8,344 nt of DNA from Clostridia bacterium. GTDB taxonomy: Bacteria; Bacillota; Clostridia; Oscillospirales; CAG-272. The DNA lies in contig JAGAUC010000044.1 of NCBI GenBank assembly GCA_017621015.1, positions 1-8,344 of the forward strand, in the 5' to 3' direction. The translations under genes and the position numbers were made by a program. Each line of letters begins with the position of its first letter. Position 1 is the first letter of the stretch. Below, piece by piece: positions 1 to 5,817 of this stretch. Below the pieces are notes generated by a model. It saw nothing but the letters and a program-made list of their open reading frames with translations, was not told where the DNA came from and made no database searches.

Positions 1-366
1 ACCGCGGCGCTGACCGCACTTTCTGAAAAGCCGATTGTCATTTGCGGCGGATACGATAAGCACATTCCCTTTGACGGACTGGGGCGCGTGCTTTGCGAGC
101 GCGCAAAGGCCGTTGTGCTTACCGGCGCGACCGCACCGCAAATTGCCGCTGCCATTGAGCAAGCAGGAATCAAGGCACCGTCCGTCTGCCGCGAGGCGGA
201 TTTTAAGGCGGCGGTGTACCGTGCACGCACGCTGGCCGAAAAGGGAGATATCGTGCTTTTGTCACCTGCGTGCGCCAGCTTCGATGCCTTTGAAAACTTT
301 ATGGCGCGCGGAAAATTCTTCAAGGAAATCGTAATGGAAATGGAAGAAGAACATGGAAATTTTTGA
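1..366 (+). CDS. murD: UDP-N-acetylmuramoyl-L-alanine--D-glutamate ligase, C-terminal part (5' end outside window)
   Basis: MurD adds D-glutamate to UDP-MurNAc-L-Ala in the cytoplasmic stage of peptidoglycan synthesis, using ATP. Only the last 121 residues are present; reading frame 1 is open from base 1. The segment matches the C-terminal Mur ligase domain: GGYDKHIPF near residues 16-24 corresponds to the family's GGxDK motif, AVVLTGATA near 36-44 is a core strand of the Rossmann-like fold, and LSPACASFDAFENF near 86-99 followed by ARG is the highly conserved MurD C-terminal signature (LSPACASFDxFxNFxxRG). The last residues (EMEEEHGNF) extend slightly past the conserved core and overlap the next gene by 14 bases, in another frame. 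Family assignment is firm from the signature; the N-terminal and ATP-binding central domains cannot be checked here. Confidence 0.95.
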   Translation, partial: TAALTALSEKPIVICGGYDKHIPFDGLGRVLCERAKAVVLTGATAPQIAAAIEQAGIKAPSVCREADFKAAVYRARTLAEKGDIVLLSPACASFDAFENFMARGKFFKEIVMEMEEEHGNF

Positions 367-1396
367 AAACATAATCAAGCTGTCATCGATGATGTCTGTC
401 ACGGGACATGAGGATTATGATGACTCATCACTCCGAGAATGGCTTTCGAATGGATTTGATGATATAGAAAAAGATGCGCTTCGCAATCGCATTCTTGTCA
501 AGAAATGCGGCAGAAAAAATGCGCCGAAGATCCTGATCGATACCCATTTTGACGAGATCGGTATGTACGTTCGCGAGATCCACGAGGGCGGATTTCTCTC
601 GGTTGTGAATGTTGGCGGCCGGGATACTCGCATCTTGCAGGCATCGGACGTGATGATCTACGGCAAAAAGACACTTCGCGGTGTCATTGCTTCCACGCCG
701 CCGCACCTGGCAAGCGCGGAGGATAAGGGTAAGCTGTGCCCGGTGGACAAGCTTTTGATCGACACGGGATACGATAAAGAGACGCTTTCGGAGCTGGTTT
801 CGGTCGGAACACCGATCGGCTTTGCTCCGAAATATACCCGCCTGGGCGAAAAGATGCTGGCGGGCAAGGGCTTTGACAACAAGGCGTGCGCCGCTTGTGC
901 CATTTCGGCCATTCTAGGAACAAGTCGCGAGGAGCTGGCGGGAGACGTATACCTTTTGCTCTCGGTGCACGAGGAGACCGACCGCCTAGGCGGCGTGGTC
1001 TGCGGCGCCTACCGCATTGAGCCTGACTATGCTATGGTGATCGACGTAAATCTTGGACGGACGCCCGACACGCCAAAGCACGAAACCGTGGAGCCGGGAA
1101 AGGGTATTTCGGTCACGCTTTCGGCGGTGACCGACCGCAAGCTGACCGCACGTGTGATCGAGCTGGCCGGGGAGAAGGAGCTGCCTGTTCAGCCCATTGC
1201 CTCGCCCGATTCCACGGGCACAAACGCCGAAACGCTCGGACTTGTCCGCGGCGGCATTCCCACGGTGGACATTGGGCTTCCGCTCAAATCCATGCACACC
1301 TACAACGAAGTCTTGCACCTGGACGATTGTGTGACGCTTGAGAAGGCGGTGGCGGCGTTTATTTGCGACAAAAAGACGGCGGAGGTGTTCTCATGA
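353..1396 (+). CDS. M42 family metallo-aminopeptidase, divergent paralog A
   Basis: This is a 347-residue protein, normal length for M42 (TET/glutamyl-aminopeptidase/FrvX-like) enzymes. These are cytoplasmic two-metal aminopeptidases that usually form dodecamers. The six expected metal/catalytic residues can be placed: H65 and D67 in THFDEIG, D175 in GFDNK, E207-E208 in VHEET (general base plus ligand), D231 in VIDV and H315 in SMHTYNEV. Flanking motifs differ from the usual ones: HFDE instead of HMDE, FDNK instead of LDDR, and GTNAE where most members have GGTDA, so this is the most divergent of the three neighbouring M42 genes. The start at 353 is supported by a GGAAG-type ribosome binding site at 342-346 and by the N-terminus aligning with the family's Leu-rich start before SVTGHE. 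It overlaps murD by 14 bases and the next gene by 4. Substrate specificity is unknown. Confidence 0.9.
   Translation: MEIFENIIKLSSMMSVTGHEDYDDSSLREWLSNGFDDIEKDALRNRILVKKCGRKNAPKILIDTHFDEIGMYVREIHEGGFLSVVNVGGRDTRILQASDVMIYGKKTLRGVIASTPPHLASAEDKGKLCPVDKLLIDTGYDKETLSELVSVGTPIGFAPKYTRLGEKMLAGKGFDNKACAACAISAILGTSREELAGDVYLLLSVHEETDRLGGVVCGAYRIEPDYAMVIDVNLGRTPDTPKHETVEPGKGISVTLSAVTDRKLTARVIELAGEKELPVQPIASPDSTGTNAETLGLVRGGIPTVDIGLPLKSMHTYNEVLHLDDCVTLEKAVAAFICDKKTAEVFS
1381..1387 (+). promoter_or_regulatory. Ribosome binding site deciding the start of M42 paralog B
   Basis: GGAGGTG lies 5 bases before the ATG at 1393, matching the anti-Shine-Dalgarno sequence well. It favours this ATG over an in-frame TTG at 1363, which has no such site. 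The RBS is inside the end of the preceding gene. Confidence 0.8.
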
Positions 1397-2463
1397 CCGA
1401 AAATCTGGAGCTTTTGCGCTCTCTTTGCCTTGCCTTTGGCCCCTCGGGCTGTGAGGACAACGTCAGAGAGTTGATTTTGGAGCAGGGAAAGAAATATTGC
1501 ACCGATTACACCGTGGACCGTATGGGAAATCTTATTTTCCGTGTCTGCCCCAGAAAGGGTGAGACGAGGCTGATGATCTCCGCGCATATGGACGAGGTCG
1601 GCTTTATGATCCACAGCATCACCGACGAAGGGTATCTCAAGTTTTCTACGCTTGGCGGCATCGATGAACGGGTGCTTTGCGGCCGATGTGTTACCGTCGG
1701 TGACGAAACGCGCAAGTGCAACGGTGTGATCGCCTCCAAGGCCATTCATCATCAAAGCGCTGACGAGCGAAAGAAAAGCACGCCCGTGAAGGAAATGATG
1801 ATAGACATTGGCGCGGAAAGCCGGGAGGATGCGGAAGAGCGCGTCTCGATCGGCGACTTCGGTACGTTTGATAGTGAATTTTATTTGTTTGGCGATGAGA
1901 AGGCGCCGCTTGTTAAATCCAAGGCGCTGGATGACCGCCTGGGGTGCGCCGTGATGCTTCTTATCATGAAGCGGATCGCCAAGGGCGAGCTCCTGCCGAG
2001 CATGGAAATTGATTTTTGCTTTACCGTGCGTGAGGAGCTTGGGCTTTCGGGCGCCCAAGTGGTGGCCCAGCGGCTTGCACCCGATTATGCCATTGTACTG
2101 GAAACCACGGCGATCGCCGATATTGCCGATACGCCCAAGGCACTTCGTGTGGCCGATGTGGGGGGCGGTGGCGTGATCTCGCTTTTGGATCGCTCTACCA
2201 TCTACGACGGCGATTTCGTGCGCTTCGCCCTTGATGTGGCAGAGAAAAACGGCATTCCCGCGCAGATCAAGCGCTTTGTTTCGGGCGGCAACGATGCCGG
2301 ACACATTCATAAAAGTGGCAAGGGCGTGAAGTGTCTCGCGCTTTCGGCACCGACGCGCTATCTCCATTCACCGTCCTGCGTGGCGGCGGTTTCGGATTAT
2401 GAGGCAATGATCAAGCTTGTGGCGGCGATGCTGAACGGTGATGAGCTGGAAAGGAAGGTTTAA
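1393..2463 (+). CDS. M42 family metallo-aminopeptidase, paralog B
   Basis: This is a 356-residue protein of the M42 family, predicted to be a cytoplasmic two-metal aminopeptidase acting on peptides. Visible active-site positions are H65 and D67 in SAHMDEVGF, D180 in ALDDRLG (bridging ligand), E214-E215 in VREELG, and H325 in RYLHS. The position that is Asp in the other two paralogs is Glu here (E237 in VLETT), a variant that the family tolerates. GGNDAG near 298-303 stands in for the common GGTDA. It starts with an ATGA overlap with paralog A, and its GGAGGTG ribosome binding site lies 5 bases before the ATG, so translational coupling is expected. There are no signal peptide or membrane segments. 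It is closer to the canonical motifs than paralog A. It could be assigned to a FrvX/YpdE-like subgroup, but I cannot resolve the subfamily by eye. Confidence 0.93.
   Translation: MTENLELLRSLCLAFGPSGCEDNVRELILEQGKKYCTDYTVDRMGNLIFRVCPRKGETRLMISAHMDEVGFMIHSITDEGYLKFSTLGGIDERVLCGRCVTVGDETRKCNGVIASKAIHHQSADERKKSTPVKEMMIDIGAESREDAEERVSIGDFGTFDSEFYLFGDEKAPLVKSKALDDRLGCAVMLLIMKRIAKGELLPSMEIDFCFTVREELGLSGAQVVAQRLAPDYAIVLETTAIADIADTPKALRVADVGGGGVISLLDRSTIYDGDFVRFALDVAEKNGIPAQIKRFVSGGNDAGHIHKSGKGVKCLALSAPTRYLHSPSCVAAVSDYEAMIKLVAAMLNGDELERKV
2452..2458 (+). promoter_or_regulatory. Ribosome binding site deciding the start of M42 paralog C
   Basis: AGGAAGG lies 6 bases before the ATG at 2465. An in-frame GTG at 2438 would put this site inside the coding region, so 2465 is preferred; that also leaves only one base after the stop of paralog B. 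Confidence 0.7.
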
Positions 2464-2464
2464 G

Positions 2465-3463
2465 ATGTATCAAACGTTAAAGAAGCTGATAAAGGTACAC
2501 GGCGTATCCGGCCGTGAAGGTGCGGTGGCGGGAGCCATCGCCGAGGAGATCCTTCCGTATGTGGACGAGGTCACAACTGATGCGCTCGGCAACCTGATCG
2601 CGCTCAAAAAGGGAAGCGGCGAGGAAAAAAAGAAGCATATGCTCTGTGCGCATATGGACGAGATCGGATTTATCGTAACGTATATTGAGGACAACGGCTT
2701 TTTGCGTGTGTCCACCGTCGGCGGCATTCGCTTTATTCCCGCGGCCTATATGCCGGTTGTTTTTGAGAGCGGATTGCGCGGTGTGATCGCGCCCGAGGAG
2801 GATCTGGAGAAAAAAGAGGATTATCGGGCAACCAAATTTTATATTGATATCGGTGCCAAGGACAAAAAAGATGCGGAGAAGCGCGTGAGGATCGGCGACT
2901 GCGCCGTGATCGAGCCGTCGCTTGTCCGTCTGGCGGGCGCACGTGTGGCGGCAAGACCGATCGACGATCGCCTTGGCTGTGCCATCCTCATTGACATCGC
3001 CAAAAAGCTGGACACGCCCAAGGATGACGTATATTTTGTGTTCTCGGTGCAGGAGGAGGTCGGTTGTCGCGGTGCCAAAACGGCGGCATTTGCCATTGAG
3101 CCCGACGATGCTCTTGTCTTTGATGTAACGGGAACGGGCGACGTGCCGGGCGCAAAGCCCATGGCCGTTCGCCTGGGTGACGGCGCGGCCATTAAGGTCA
3201 AGGACAGCTCGGTCATTTGTGACGCAGAGATGGTGGAGCAGCTGAAGACGCTTGCCAAGGCTCATAAAATTCCGCATCAGCTGGAAATTTTGACCTATGG
3301 CGGTACGGATACCAGCTCGATCCAGACCACGGGGCTCGGCGCCAAGGCGGGCGCTCTTTCGATCCCCACGCGAAACATTCACACCGCGATGGAGATTGTA
3401 GATATGCATGATGCAGAGGCCTGTCGCGACCTTGCACTGGCCTACCTTACAGAAGGAGAATGA
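2465..3463 (+). CDS. M42 family metallo-aminopeptidase, paralog C
   Basis: At 332 residues this is the shortest of the three M42 paralogs and the closest to the textbook motif set: H63 and D65 in CAHMDEIGF, D167 in PIDDRLG, E197-E198 in VQEEVG with the following CRGA, D220 in VFDVTGTGDVPG, GGTDTSS near 279-285, and H306 in RNIHTAMEIVD. All predicted metal ligands and the general base are present, so an active cytoplasmic aminopeptidase is expected. It begins one base after paralog B's stop and ends one base before the next gene's ATG. The HMDE-coding stretches of B (1582-1601) and C (2648-2667) match at 19 of 20 bases, but overall divergence is large, so this reflects codon and motif conservation rather than a very recent duplication. 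Exact substrate preference cannot be read from the sequence. Confidence 0.94.
   Translation: MYQTLKKLIKVHGVSGREGAVAGAIAEEILPYVDEVTTDALGNLIALKKGSGEEKKKHMLCAHMDEIGFIVTYIEDNGFLRVSTVGGIRFIPAAYMPVVFESGLRGVIAPEEDLEKKEDYRATKFYIDIGAKDKKDAEKRVRIGDCAVIEPSLVRLAGARVAARPIDDRLGCAILIDIAKKLDTPKDDVYFVFSVQEEVGCRGAKTAAFAIEPDDALVFDVTGTGDVPGAKPMAVRLGDGAAIKVKDSSVICDAEMVEQLKTLAKAHKIPHQLEILTYGGTDTSSIQTTGLGAKAGALSIPTRNIHTAMEIVDMHDAEACRDLALAYLTEGE
3453..3459 (+). promoter_or_regulatory. Ribosome binding site deciding the start of the PF06838 enzyme
   Basis: AAGGAGA lies 5 bases before the ATG at 3465. It rules against an in-frame ATG at 3408 inside paralog C, which would add 19 residues that do not look like the family N-terminus. 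Confidence 0.8.
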
Positions 3464-3464
3464 T

Positions 3465-4721
3465 ATGGAATTTTCACGTGAACTTTTGAGTCTTGCGGCA
3501 GAGGCAGAGGCAAAGCTTGCCGATATCTTTGCCGAGATCGACCGCATTTCCTTTGACAATACGTCAAAAATTATGGACTCCTTCCGCGAGCACCGCGTTT
3601 CGGAGGCCATGTTCAATCCCACCAGCGGCTACGGCTACGATGACAGAGGCCGCGAGGTGCTGGACGAGATCTGGGCGGACGTTATGGGGGCGGAGGCGGC
3701 ATTGGTCCGTCCGCAGATCGTCAACGGCACACAGGCTCTTACGATCGGTCTTTTCGGACTTCTTCGTCCGGGCGACCTGATGCTTTCCATAGCCGGAAAG
3801 CCCTATGACACCTTGGAAGAGGTGATCGGAATTTCCGGGCAAAGCGGAAACGGAAGCCTTGCGGACTTTGGCATTGATTACGAGAAGATCGACCTTCTGC
3901 CATCGGGCGAATTTGATTTTAAGGCCATTGAAAGCAAGCTCGCGCAAAACGCGGGCAGGGTCAAGGTGGTGTTCATTCAGCGCTCCAAGGGATATCTCAA
4001 TCGCAAAACGCTTAGTGTCGCCGAGATCGGCGAGGCCATTCGTTTTGTCAAGGCACGAACGGAAAACTGCTTTATGGTGGTGGACAACTGCTACGGCGAG
4101 TTTGTGGAGCGCACCGAGCCGTGCGCGGTCGGCGCGGATCTTGTGATCGGCTCACTCATTAAAAATCCGGGTGGTGGTATGGCCGAGACCGGCGGATATC
4201 TTGCCGGAAGCGCGCGTGCGGTGGAGCTGGCCTCCTACCGCCTGACCTCGGTCGGCGTTGGCGGCGAGGTGGGTGCCTCACTCGGACTCAACAAGAGCCT
4301 GTATAAGGGGCTTTTCTACGCGCCGCACACCGTTTCGGCAGCACTTAAGACCGCGCACCTTGCGGCTTACATCTTTGAAAAGCTCGGATACCGCGTGGAG
4401 CCGCGCTATGACGAGGTGCGGCACGACATCATTCAGACTGTGATTACCGAAGCCCCCGAAAAGCTTTGTGCCTTTTGCCGAGGAATCCAGAAGGGTTCAC
4501 CGGTCGATGCCTTCGTTACGCCCGAGCCGTGGGATATGCCCGGCTATTCCGATAAGGTGATCATGGCGGCCGGAGCTTTTACTCAGGGGTCTTCCATAGA
4601 GCTTTCGGCCGACGGCCCGCTTCGCCCGCCGTATACCGCATTTTTCCAGGGCGGACTTACTTATGAGAGCGGAAAGATCGGCATTCTTGCCGCTGCTCAG
4701 GAAATGATCGATACCTTATAA
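3465..4721 (+). CDS. PLP-dependent methionine gamma-lyase family protein (PF06838, 'aluminum resistance protein')
   Basis: This 418-residue protein has the length and motifs of the PF06838 family, fold-type I PLP enzymes related to Cys/Met-metabolism lyases. Seen here: an N-terminal NPTSGYGYDDRGRE segment (51-64) typical of the family, NGTQA at 87-91 (likely PLP phosphate cradle), VVDNCYGEF at 205-213 with D207 expected to contact the pyridine nitrogen, and SLIKNPGGG at 230-238 with K233 as the probable Schiff-base lysine. The C-terminal half contains GAFTQGSSIELSADGP, also characteristic. If the family name is right, it would split methionine or a related sulfur amino acid to a thiol, ammonia and a 2-oxo acid, but the physiological substrate is not settled and the aluminium link is historical. 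It is the last gene of the murD/M42 unit, one base after paralog C. No hairpin terminator is visible after its stop. Confidence 0.9.
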   Translation: MEFSRELLSLAAEAEAKLADIFAEIDRISFDNTSKIMDSFREHRVSEAMFNPTSGYGYDDRGREVLDEIWADVMGAEAALVRPQIVNGTQALTIGLFGLLRPGDLMLSIAGKPYDTLEEVIGISGQSGNGSLADFGIDYEKIDLLPSGEFDFKAIESKLAQNAGRVKVVFIQRSKGYLNRKTLSVAEIGEAIRFVKARTENCFMVVDNCYGEFVERTEPCAVGADLVIGSLIKNPGGGMAETGGYLAGSARAVELASYRLTSVGVGGEVGASLGLNKSLYKGLFYAPHTVSAALKTAHLAAYIFEKLGYRVEPRYDEVRHDIIQTVITEAPEKLCAFCRGIQKGSPVDAFVTPEPWDMPGYSDKVIMAAGAFTQGSSIELSADGPLRPPYTAFFQGGLTYESGKIGILAAAQEMIDTL

Positions 4722-4743
4722 GAGATTGTTTACAAAAACACTA

Positions 4744-4772
4744 TTGATATTTTGAAAAAAATCTGATAAAAT
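4744..4772 (+). promoter_or_regulatory. Sigma-A-type promoter with extended -10, upstream of the lipoprotein gene
   Basis: TTGATA (4744-4749) and TAAAAT (4767-4772) are separated by 17 bases, and TG at 4764-4765 gives an extended -10 (TGaTAAAAT). Five of six -35 bases and five of six -10 bases match consensus. The start of transcription would fall near 4779, leaving a leader of about 28 bases before the ATG at 4807. The surrounding AT-rich stretch contrasts with the GC-richer coding DNA on both sides. This implies the lipoprotein/desulfurase pair has its own promoter rather than depending only on read-through from upstream. Confidence 0.82.
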
Positions 4773-4790
4773 AATCGAAGAAAAAAGACG

Positions 4791-4799
4791 AAAGGTGAT
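4791..4799 (+). promoter_or_regulatory. Ribosome binding site deciding the lipoprotein start
   Basis: AGGTGAT within AAAGGTGAT is complementary to seven consecutive bases of the usual 16S rRNA 3' end and lies 7 bases before the ATG at 4807. An in-frame GTG at 4795 falls inside this site and is therefore unlikely to be the start. Confidence 0.8.
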
Positions 4800-4806
4800 T
4801 TGTCCA

Positions 4807-5817
4807 ATGAAAAAAATAGTAGCAATTTTGCTTCTTCTGGTTATGCTTTTGGGTACGGTTGCCTGCTCGGATGAGGTGGAAACGCCCACGGGCTTCCAGA
4901 TCGCATCGGTGGAAAGCGCACCCTTCTATCTGTATGTTCCGAATACGTGGACAAGCAATGCCTCCAGCGGCATTTCCAGTGCCTACTGCGCTACGGAACA
5001 GCGCGTACTGGTAAGTGCTTTCGCTAAGGAGGACGAGGAGGGCATCTCGCTTGAGCAATATACAGCGAAAACGCTGGAAAGCTTCCAGAGAACGCTCGAA
5101 AACTTCGAGCTGGTAACCAAAAAGCTTGAGGAAACGGTGCTCGGCTCATATGCCGCTTATTGTTTTGACTATAAGGCTAACTCGGGCAGCAAGCCCACAA
5201 CCTTCCGCACCTATGTTTCCGAGTATGCTGAGGGCTTTGCTGTTTTGACCTACAGCGCGGAGGCGGAAGCCTTTGAAGCCTTTGAGGCTGACTTTGCCGA
5301 GATCGTAGCCAAGTTTACCTTAAAGGTGAAGAACGAAAATGAAATTCCCGAAAAAAATAACGGCGGCAGCTCGTCCACGGTTGACGGCTGGCAGCTTGCC
5401 TCGAAGCTGAAATATGAATACAGCTTCTACGTTCCCAAATCCTGGACGGTAGATAAAACCAGTGAGGTTCCGTATGCCTCCTACTCCTCAGAAAGAGGCG
5501 ACGGCTCCAATGTTTCTCTGATGTCTTACGTTTTGGAGACGCCTATGACTGCGAAGGACTACTGGGAAAAGACCAAAGCGGCTATGGTTTACGAGTGCAC
5601 AGTGATCTCTACTGACGAAAATGCAGTGCTTGGCGGACTTTCGGCCTTTGCTGTTGAGTATGAGACCGGACTTGCCGGTATGCGTTATCTTGTCAAGCAG
5701 GTATTCTGTGCCACCTCGAACATGGTATATGTCTTTACCTATACCTCGGCCGATCCGTACTATGCGATGCATTTGAATGTGGTAAACGAAATGATCAAGA
5801 TGTTTACCTTTGATTGA
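4807..5817 (+). CDS. Predicted lipoprotein with two tandem copies of a PsbP/MOG1-like domain
   Basis: This is a 336-residue exported protein of unknown function. Residues 1-20 form a short type II signal peptide: Lys-Lys, a Leu/Ile/Val core, then TVAC with C20 as the lipidated cysteine (Thr at -3 is slightly unusual for a lipobox). The mature part has two repeats of about 140 residues: 29-172 and 194-336. They open with matching stretches, GFQIAS...FYLYVPNTWT and GWQLAS...YSFYVPKSWT, and both end in a strand-helix element finishing IVAKFTL / MIKMFTF. A 20-residue Asn/Glu/Gly/Ser linker (174-193) joins them. The pattern of a YVPxxW opening, a central LEQYT/KDYW helix and a closing amphipathic helix resembles PsbP/MOG1/DUF1795-type small sensor or binding domains, but this is by eye. 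It probably sits on the outer face of the membrane. The gene is first behind the promoter at 4744-4772 and overlaps the cysteine desulfurase start by one base. Confidence 0.85.
   Translation: MKKIVAILLLLVMLLGTVACSDEVETPTGFQIASVESAPFYLYVPNTWTSNASSGISSAYCATEQRVLVSAFAKEDEEGISLEQYTAKTLESFQRTLENFELVTKKLEETVLGSYAAYCFDYKANSGSKPTTFRTYVSEYAEGFAVLTYSAEAEAFEAFEADFAEIVAKFTLKVKNENEIPEKNNGGSSSTVDGWQLASKLKYEYSFYVPKSWTVDKTSEVPYASYSSERGDGSNVSLMSYVLETPMTAKDYWEKTKAAMVYECTVISTDENAVLGGLSAFAVEYETGLAGMRYLVKQVFCATSNMVYVFTYTSADPYYAMHLNVVNEMIKMFTFD
4891..5814 (+). repeat. Intragenic domain duplication in the lipoprotein
   Basis: The two repeats encode residues 29-172 (bases 4891-5322) and 194-336 (bases 5386-5814), separated by a hydrophilic linker. 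Similarity is clear at protein level (paired G-F/W-Q-I/L-A-S and Y-V-P-x-x-W-T blocks in register) but not at DNA level, so the duplication is old. Confidence 0.75.

Noticed and set aside
1363..1392. Upstream TTG start for M42 paralog B
   Set aside because: It would place the good GGAGGTG ribosome binding site inside the coding region and add ten residues (RQKDGGGVL) unlike the family N-terminus.
1300..2367. A 355-codon open frame on the minus strand opposite M42 paralog B
   Set aside because: The sense strand encodes a complete, motif-bearing M42 enzyme. The antisense product shows no recognisable domain and is rich in His/Arg/Lys in a way typical of antisense reading; it is a codon-bias shadow.
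3408..3464. Upstream ATG start for the PF06838 enzyme
   Set aside because: It lies within paralog C and lacks a ribosome binding site, whereas the ATG at 3465 has AAGGAGA at ideal spacing.
2477..3622. A 381-codon open frame on the minus strand opposite M42 paralog C
   Set aside because: It crosses two sense genes and their junction, has no recognisable motif, and has no convincing ribosome binding site or promoter. It is a shadow of the GC-rich codon use of the real genes.
4729..4757. Alternative -35 box TTTACA at 4729-4734
   Set aside because: No acceptable -10 lies 16-18 bases downstream. TTGATA-17-TGaTAAAAT nearby is far better.
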